From Oceanospirillaceae bacterium (GTDB lineage: Bacteria; Pseudomonadota; Gammaproteobacteria; Pseudomonadales; Balneatricaceae), in assembly GCA_024640955.1 (NCBI GenBank), contig JAHEDZ010000019.1, forward strand, positions 1 to 57,135: a DNA stretch of 57,135 nt. The letters run 5' to 3'. The notes below the pieces were generated by a model that worked only from the letters and a program-made list of their open reading frames with translations, made no database searches and had not been told where the DNA came from. Shown here in pieces: positions 52,510 through 57,135 of this stretch. Positions within the stretch are counted from its first letter, which is position 1, and each line of letters opens with the position of its first letter. The translations under genes and the position numbers were made by a program.

Positions 52510-53756
52510 GACGCTTTATCGTACTACTCGTGCTTCTACTGGTCGCCGGAGCTTGGCTTGGACAGGCGATGGTAGAGGATACCGGCTATGTTCTCCTGGC
52601 TTACAAGCAGACGAGCATAGAGACCAGCATCTGGGTTCTGGTGATCGCGCTGATCTTACTTTTCGCCCTTTTGCATCTCTCGCTTAATCTTTTTACCCAT
52701 ATTCGTTCTCCTATATTGAGTATAAAAGAGTGGAATCAGGCGCGCACCGAACGCAAAGCTGAAGCCAAAGCTCTGCAGGGGCTGATGGCGCGTGCCGACG
52801 GGGATTGGTGGCGTGCTCGCCGTATGCTGTTACAGGCAGCGCGCACTAGCCACACACCGACCATCTACTACCTCGAGGCAGCTGAGATGGCAGCACGTAG
52901 TGGTGATGAGAAAGAGGCCAGCCGTATTCTGGACGATGCACTCAAAGCGACACCCGAGGCGAGCCGTGCAATTCAGCTGCACCGCACTGAAATCGAACTT
53001 CGCCTTGGCCATGATGGCAAAGCTAAAGCCCTGTCAGAGCAGCTACTGCAGCAGCAACCGAAAAACTCACAGGCCCAAGGAATTCAGGCGCGCTTGCTGG
53101 CAAACCAGCAGGATTGGACGACCCTGTACCCGATGATTACGGATCTGAAGAAATCAGGTGCGATCAATGATCAAACCGCACAGAGCTATAGACGCCAGGC
53201 CGGAATTGCCTTGCTCGACCAGACAGCTGAGACTTACACCGCACTCCCCCAAGAGCAGCTAGCAACCGAACTGAAAAAGTGCTGGGGTGCCTTCAGTTTT
53301 GAGACGCAGCAAGACTCAAACGTTCGTCTGCACTACGTGCAGCTGTTACTCAACTGCGGCGAATCTAAAGAGGTAGAACAACTACTGGAAAGCTGGCTGT
53401 CGAAGAGCTGGAACGAAGAGTTGTTACTGCGCTACTCCGAGCTTAAGGGCGCGGATGCAGCAGCACAACTTAAGACCGCCAAGGCTTGGCTTAAACAGCA
53501 GCCTAACAACGCAGCGCTTGAGCTCTGCCTTGGGCGTCTGTCGCAACGCGCAAAACTCTGGGGCGCTGCCATTCAGCACTACAACCGCAGCTTGGAGCTC
53601 GAACCCCATGCGCAGACTCTACTTGAGCTGAGTGACCTACATCTAAATCTAGGCGAACCCGAAAAAGCGGCAGCGTTGCTGCGCGGCTACAACCGCCCGC
53701 TCAACCTTCCAGCTCCTTCAGCCGCAGACCGAGAAACACGCAAATCGTTGGTATAG
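52506..53756 (+). CDS. hemY: HemY-like tetratricopeptide membrane protein
   Basis: 416 residues. Two N-terminal membrane helices (FIVLLVLLLVAGAWLGQAMV and SIWVLVIALILLFALLHLSL), then the family segment ADGDWWRARRMLLQAARTSH and a string of TPR-like helices to the C-terminus (for example AAIQHYNRSLELEPHAQTLL). It is the proteobacterial HemY of unknown function, not the Bacillus protoporphyrinogen oxidase of the same name. It ends the hem operon. No clear terminator follows it on the plus strand. Confidence 0.92.
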   Translation: MRRFIVLLVLLLVAGAWLGQAMVEDTGYVLLAYKQTSIETSIWVLVIALILLFALLHLSLNLFTHIRSPILSIKEWNQARTERKAEAKALQGLMARADGDWWRARRMLLQAARTSHTPTIYYLEAAEMAARSGDEKEASRILDDALKATPEASRAIQLHRTEIELRLGHDGKAKALSEQLLQQQPKNSQAQGIQARLLANQQDWTTLYPMITDLKKSGAINDQTAQSYRRQAGIALLDQTAETYTALPQEQLATELKKCWGAFSFETQQDSNVRLHYVQLLLNCGESKEVEQLLESWLSKSWNEELLLRYSELKGADAAAQLKTAKAWLKQQPNNAALELCLGRLSQRAKLWGAAIQHYNRSLELEPHAQTLLELSDLHLNLGEPEKAAALLRGYNRPLNLPAPSAADRETRKSLV

Positions 53757-53827
53757 TTGCGTTGGGGCGAAGCACGGCTGCGATGCACGGCAAAGCCGTA
53801 TTTCGCGACCTGCCTTGGCACTGAAAC

Positions 53828-53853
53828 GAAAAAAGCCCTAACAAGTTAGGGCT
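53828..53853 (-). terminator. Terminator after the GST-like gene
   Basis: AGCCCTAAC (53834-53842) and GTTAGGGCT (53845-53853) form a stem. On the minus strand six T (53833 to 53828) follow. It lies 66 bp after the stop of the GST-like gene and may also slow read-through from hemY. Confidence 0.7.
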
Positions 53854-53919
53854 ACAAATCAAAATGCTCATATAAAATACGAGTGTACGTAGTTTACATA
53901 AGCCGATACTTTATTGCGA

Positions 53920-54846
53920 TTATTCCAAGGTTTGAATTCTGTATCCGACTACAGGCAGATGGACAACCACCTCGCCAACCGATTCGTCGTTATGAGCTAT
54001 CGACACTCTCTCAGAGTCCAAGTAACGCAGGCGCCCAGTTATCGCTGGATCCGAAGTTTCACCCTGAGGCCTAATCGAGATTTGCGCTCCCTTTCGATAA
54101 TCAACACCGACCATACTCGCTACACCGTCAGGCGCAGTTGATTGAGCAGCTGCAGCAATCTCTATAGCCTGCTCGCCAGAAAGGTCGGTGTAGCGATCAC
54201 TTAGTTGCTCATTTGACTGATCGAGTAGGCGTTTAATCTTAGGGTACTGATTGATGAACGCTGGTCCCAACTCCCATCGCCCACTGATAAACCACGCCAA
54301 ATAAGCGATGCTAAGGTCAGCATAAGAGAGTCCCGCTGTAAACATCCCCTGAGTACCATCAAGCGCCGACTCGACCGACTCTAGATGTCCAGAGAGCTGC
54401 AGAATAACTGCAGGCATCTGTGCTTTTAAATCCTCGGGAGTCCAGTTAGGACCGAAATAAAGACCGCCACGATCATTGATAAATTCAGCGGGCGCAGTTT
54501 CAAGCGCTGAAGTAATCACGATCCGAGCCGCCAAGTTAAAAAGCGAAGAATCGATCCAATCACCGAAGGCGAGAATCTTACCTCGCTGCGCCTCAGGCAG
54601 CAGCTTATCAGCATCGGACCGGGCAGCGATCTCTCGGACGATGTTTGCCGTGTCGCAGTATATATCCGCACCAACCTGCAGCACTGGCGTACGCCGGTAG
54701 CCAGCCGTCAATGGCATTAGCAGCGGCTTAGGGGGGACGCGCGGAATTTCGACCGATTGCCACTCCAACTCATTCAAAGCGAGGGCTAGACGAATCTTGT
54801 GAGCAAAGGGCGATGGCCAGTAGTGGTGCAGGATCAGATCAGACAC
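53920..54846 (-). CDS. Glutathione S-transferase family protein with C-terminal extension
   Basis: 308 residues from GTG 54846, preceded by AGGAGGC; upstream in-frame codons are hydrophobic leader-like and lack a ribosome site. The N-terminal thioredoxin-fold domain reads LILHHYWPSPFAHKIRLALA, with RRTPVLQVGADIYCDTANIV; the helical domain follows to ~residue 210. The usual family length is ~200-220, so about 90 extra residues follow, including YRKGAQISIRPQG and a beta-rich end. This extension is not a domain I can name. It is the last gene of the minus-strand run at the right edge and could act on an electrophilic product of the oxygenase pair next to it. Confidence 0.75.
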   Translation of the reverse strand: MSDLILHHYWPSPFAHKIRLALALNELEWQSVEIPRVPPKPLLMPLTAGYRRTPVLQVGADIYCDTANIVREIAARSDADKLLPEAQRGKILAFGDWIDSSLFNLAARIVITSALETAPAEFINDRGGLYFGPNWTPEDLKAQMPAVILQLSGHLESVESALDGTQGMFTAGLSYADLSIAYLAWFISGRWELGPAFINQYPKIKRLLDQSNEQLSDRYTDLSGEQAIEIAAAAQSTAPDGVASMVGVDYRKGAQISIRPQGETSDPAITGRLRYLDSERVSIAHNDESVGEVVVHLPVVGYRIQTLE

Positions 54847-54944
54847 GTTAAGCCTCCTAAGGCTGGCAGAAGAGCAAATGAGCAAAAACAGGGCATAGCT
54901 TAAGACATACAACAGCTGAGCACTATCAATTCATTCAAATACAC

Positions 54945-54969
54945 AAAAAGCACCCAAAAGATGCTTTTT
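54945..54969. terminator. Bidirectional terminator after the Rieske ferredoxin gene
   Basis: AAAAAGCA (54945-54952) and TGCTTTTT (54962-54969) form an 8-bp stem with A and T tracts inside it. It lies 26 bp after the ferredoxin stop. Confidence 0.6.
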
Positions 54970-54995
54970 CTCCGCGGTGTGCGACGCGAAATCGA

Positions 54996-55307
54996 TTAGA
55001 TCTCGATAAAGACGCGATCGCCCTCAACCTTAGTTGGGTAGGTTTTTAGGTTGATACAAACAGGTGACTGCAGCGCTTCACCGGTTTTGTAGTCGAACAT
55101 ACCGTTGTGCTTTGGACACTCGATAGTCTCATCCATTACCAAGCCATCAGCCAGGTGAACTTTCTCATGTGTACACATACCGTCGGTGCAGAAGAACTCA
55201 TCTTCTGGGCTGCGGTAGATAGCGAAAGTGCGATCGCCATGATCGAAACGGATCAGGTCTTCATTGTCGATATCATCAGTGGCGCAAGCATCAATCCATT
55301 CAGCCAT
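54996..55307 (-). CDS. Rieske-type [2Fe-2S] ferredoxin (MocE-like)
   Basis: 103-residue soluble Rieske protein. Cluster ligands are in DGMCTHEKVHLADGL (Cys-x-His) and ECPKHNGMFDYKTGE (Cys-x2-His), with the normal 17-residue spacing. Bacterial oxygenase ferredoxins have this size. It follows the membrane di-iron oxygenase gene by 103 bp, the same pairing as the MocD/MocE pair known from rhizopine catabolism. It would feed electrons to that oxygenase; no dedicated ferredoxin reductase gene lies in the window next to it, though GbcB-like reductases exist here. Confidence 0.85.
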   Translation of the reverse strand: MAEWIDACATDDIDNEDLIRFDHGDRTFAIYRSPEDEFFCTDGMCTHEKVHLADGLVMDETIECPKHNGMFDYKTGEALQSPVCINLKTYPTKVEGDRVFIEI

Positions 55308-55410
55308 CGGGATTCTCCAAATATATAAACAATTTTTAGTCGGTAAGTCTGAAGCATAAATCGCTGCGTGACGCCAAGGGTATCACAGCGGCGGCAAAAC
55401 CGGAGCGTTG

Positions 55411-56427
55411 TCATGCGCTCTTCTGGTTCATCTTCTCTTTTTTCTTCTGGAAGCGAGCGCGCATCAGCTGATCGCCTTCCTTAGTACCGTCGTGCCAGAA
55501 ACCGAACATCTTATCGAGCGGCACAAAACCTTCACCGCCGTAGTTCACGTCGAAGTACTTGTGGTGCAGGTAGTGTGGGTAAGACTCACTTGGGATGTAC
55601 TTACCTTTCTTAACGACTTCAATACGGTCGTAACCGAAGTGACCATTGATCGCACCGAAACCGGCTTGATGCAACTGGAACAGTGCAACAATTGGGTTAG
55701 ATGGAATCACCAGGTGCCACAGCGCTACGGCGTGGTAGAGGAAGCCCTCAACCGGATGCATAGAGAGCGACGACCAAGGCGTTGGGTTGATCGAGTTGTG
55801 GTGAATCTTGTGAACCCACTTGTAGATCGGCTCCTGGTGCATTGCCCAGTGAATCACAAAGAAGTGTGCTTCATGGATAGCCGGAGTCAGGAACATCAGC
55901 GCGACCAGGTAGTACGGGTTATCCGCCCAAGTCAGCCAAGGCACCATACCTGTCGCGTAAGCGTGCAGGAAGATCACTTCTACAACAGTCCAGAGTGGTA
56001 CTGAGAAGATGAAGGTGCGCAGGAAGTTGTCGATGTTCTGATCTTTAAACCAGAAGACATCTGACTTGTTGTCGCCAGGGAACTTAGCGTTGTACTTGAA
56101 GCGATTACCCTGTGAGCGTTTTTTGTAGAGCATCAGCTCAAACGCACCATAGAACAGGAATACACAGACCATGTTCACGCCGAGCAGGTAGAGCCCCCAG
56201 CCCCAAGATAGGGTCTGCATGGTCTCCCACTCAGGTAGAACAAAGTAGAAGTACGCCAGCGTAGTTGCGATGTGGAACGCATTCCACGGCCATACCAGAC
56301 CTGGCAACCAAGCTAGAATTTTCTTGATGTTAACCGGCCAATCCCAAAGTGGGGCTGTCTCCAGACGTTTCTTTGGCTGCCAGTCGCCGCGCTTATTACG
56401 CGTTCCAATTTCAGTATCTTCCATCAT
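55411..56427 (-). CDS. Membrane di-iron oxygenase, sterol desaturase / fatty acid hydroxylase family
   Basis: 338 residues with hydrophobic segments at ~45-70, ~80-100, ~140-165 and ~175-195. The histidine clusters that bind two irons are visible: HEAHFFVIHWAMH, WVHKIHHNS and PHYLHHKYFD, with further His in SMHPVEGFLYH. This matches the hydroxylase superfamily of sterol desaturases, carotene hydroxylases and MocD-like oxygenases. Substrate unknown; in a locus for methylated amines and betaines, hydroxylation of an alkyl or N-methyl group is a reasonable guess. It starts the unit with the Rieske ferredoxin, 211 bp after the DUF3563 gene. Confidence 0.8.
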   Translation of the reverse strand: MMEDTEIGTRNKRGDWQPKKRLETAPLWDWPVNIKKILAWLPGLVWPWNAFHIATTLAYFYFVLPEWETMQTLSWGWGLYLLGVNMVCVFLFYGAFELMLYKKRSQGNRFKYNAKFPGDNKSDVFWFKDQNIDNFLRTFIFSVPLWTVVEVIFLHAYATGMVPWLTWADNPYYLVALMFLTPAIHEAHFFVIHWAMHQEPIYKWVHKIHHNSINPTPWSSLSMHPVEGFLYHAVALWHLVIPSNPIVALFQLHQAGFGAINGHFGYDRIEVVKKGKYIPSESYPHYLHHKYFDVNYGGEGFVPLDKMFGFWHDGTKEGDQLMRARFQKKKEKMNQKSA

Positions 56428-56591
56428 CGCTCTACTCCCGATGGTTAAAACCGAGCCCTTTTGAGGCCTCTCTTATCGACGAGTGAGATTACGAATAGAT
56501 CTGATTTGGGTCAATTGAAATGAAATCCTGAAGCTATTTTTGTTTCAAAAAGTATCAGTATTTAATCTCATAATAGCTCATTTAATTCCAC

Positions 56592-56621
56592 AAAAAAAGC
56601 GCCTCAAGGGCGCCGTTTTTT
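56592..56621 (-). terminator. Terminator after the DUF3563 gene
   Basis: GCGCC (56599-56603) pairs with GGCGC (56609-56613). It is flanked by seven A (56592-56598) and six T (56616-56621), so it could work in either direction. It lies 16 bp after the stop of the small gene. Confidence 0.7.
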
Positions 56622-56637
56622 GTTGCTCAGGGGTTAA

Positions 56638-56787
56638 TCAGAAACCCTGACGCATAAGCTCACGCTGACGACGCTCAACCTCTTCCAGAGTCTGAGCAGA
56701 TGCAAGGTAACGCTCAGCTGCAGACAGACGCTGGCTGGCAAAACGTGATTTAAGAAAATCTTTTACAGTGCGCTTGAGTTTAGTCAT
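56638..56787 (-). CDS. DUF3563-family small protein
   Basis: 49 residues, highly charged, starting MTKLKRTVKDFLKSRFASQR, continuing LSAAERYLASAQTLEEVERR and ending QRELMRQGF. This pattern of a basic amphipathic start, the Ala-rich centre and the EVERRQR turn is that of DUF3563, short proteins common in proteobacteria with no known job. GTAGGAGCC lies before ATG 56787. A terminator follows closely, and the gene stands alone between the desaturase and the LacI-like gene. The stretch 56428-56591 has no gene and holds the desaturase promoter. Confidence 0.75.
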   Translation of the reverse strand: MTKLKRTVKDFLKSRFASQRLSAAERYLASAQTLEEVERRQRELMRQGF

Positions 56788-56913
56788 TTCAGTGGCTCCT
56801 ACAACTTTGGTCTAAACAATGACGCGCATTATAGGAACCAAATCGCAGAAGCGTTACTGATCAAATTTCAGCCTAAAGATGAGAAAAATTTAGCCTTTAG
56901 TCTAACAAAGGTT

Positions 56914-57135
56914 TCAACTCACTAGATCTTGTACTGCGGGTATATCGATCTCAAGCAACCCACCCATATTCTCCCGGGTTGTCACTATTGGTGAGGCTTC
57001 AGTAAACACAGGCGCACGCGCGAGCACACCTTTGTGATACATCAGACCGTTGATAGCCAGAATAATCTCTGCCCGCAGGTCCTGATCCATAACCACATTA
57101 ATCTTACCCTCAGCGAGTAACGGATAGGAGACATC
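56914..57135 (-). CDS. C-terminal end of a probable LacI-family regulator or sugar-binding protein (runs off the right edge)
   Basis: The last 73 residues are visible. AEGKINVVMDQDLRAEIILA followed by PIVTTRENMGGLLEIDIP resembles the end of the periplasmic-binding-fold effector domain of LacI regulators, where D-Q-D-L-R-A-E and R-E-N motifs recur. The DNA-binding part lies outside the window, so a periplasmic solute-binding protein cannot be excluded. Ligand unknown. Confidence 0.45.
   Translation of the reverse strand, partial: DVSYPLLAEGKINVVMDQDLRAEIILAINGLMYHKGVLARAPVFTEASPIVTTRENMGGLLEIDIPAVQDLVS

Noticed and set aside
1-57135. CRISPR arrays, tRNA or rRNA genes, insertion sequences, integrases or prophage genes
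   Set aside because: No regularly spaced repeats, no cloverleaf or rRNA motifs and no transposase or integrase motifs were seen in reading both strands; short tRNA-like folds cannot be fully excluded by eye.

Overview
The window looks like a chromosome segment of a marine gammaproteobacterium, most likely an Oceanospirillales/Pseudomonas-type lineage. The grounds are the argH / hemC-hemD-hemX-hemY neighbourhood, GbdR-type regulation of glycine betaine catabolism, the heterotetrameric sarcosine oxidase operon soxBDAG, and candidate genes for DMSP (dimethylsulfoniopropionate) use. Genus is inference; there is no rRNA or tRNA here to anchor it.

Layout. (1) 1-5.4 kb: the end of a cyclic-nucleotide-binding/DUF294 protein, then divergent gbcB and gbcA (glycine betaine monooxygenase) and a second DgcA-like demethylase. 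(2) 5.4-10.5 kb: a LysR regulator, an acyl-CoA ligase, a crotonase-fold protein and an OsmC protein, the remnant of a dihydrolipoyl dehydrogenase gene, and an Lrp-type regulator. (3) 10.6-15 kb: purU, a DmdA-like methyltransferase, metF and folD, all on the minus strand, which together can move a methyl group onto tetrahydrofolate and oxidise it to formate. (4) 15.3-17 kb: a ProC-like protein, a small unknown protein and a truncated BCCT transporter. (5) 17-26.1 kb: the dimethylglycine demethylase operon (DUF5943-like gene, dgcA, dgcB, etfA, etfB), a dipeptidase-like gene and gbdR. (6) 26.5-30.3 kb: formaldehyde dehydrogenase fdhA, a second GATase1-AraC regulator and L-serine dehydratase. (7) 30.5-37.9 kb: an unusual divergent cluster. 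Minus strand: lysR, an enolase-superfamily enzyme and ghrA. Plus strand: an SMR pump, class II aldolase, Fe/2-oxoglutarate oxygenase, HIBADH-type dehydrogenase and a DddP-like M24 metalloenzyme. (8) 38.1-46.4 kb: glyA-soxBDAG-purU-ybiI and a small unknown gene. (9) 46.5-53.8 kb: homocysteine methyltransferase, a DMT transporter, argH and hemCDXY. (10) 53.9-57.1 kb: a GST, a Rieske ferredoxin plus membrane di-iron oxygenase pair, a DUF3563 protein and the end of a probable LacI regulator.

How it works together. GbcAB takes glycine betaine to dimethylglycine, DgcAB with the dedicated ETF takes it to sarcosine, and SoxBDAG takes it to glycine. GlyA converts glycine to serine, and serine dehydratase gives pyruvate. 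C1 units leave through FdhA (formaldehyde) and through FolD/PurU (formate). Two purU genes, one in each C1-generating block, fit a high C1 load. The DmdA-like/MetF/FolD/PurU block and the DddP-like gene suggest that DMSP or a related osmolyte feeds the same pools. The best candidate for an undescribed system is the 30.5-37.9 kb cluster, whose enzyme set matches no pathway I can name.
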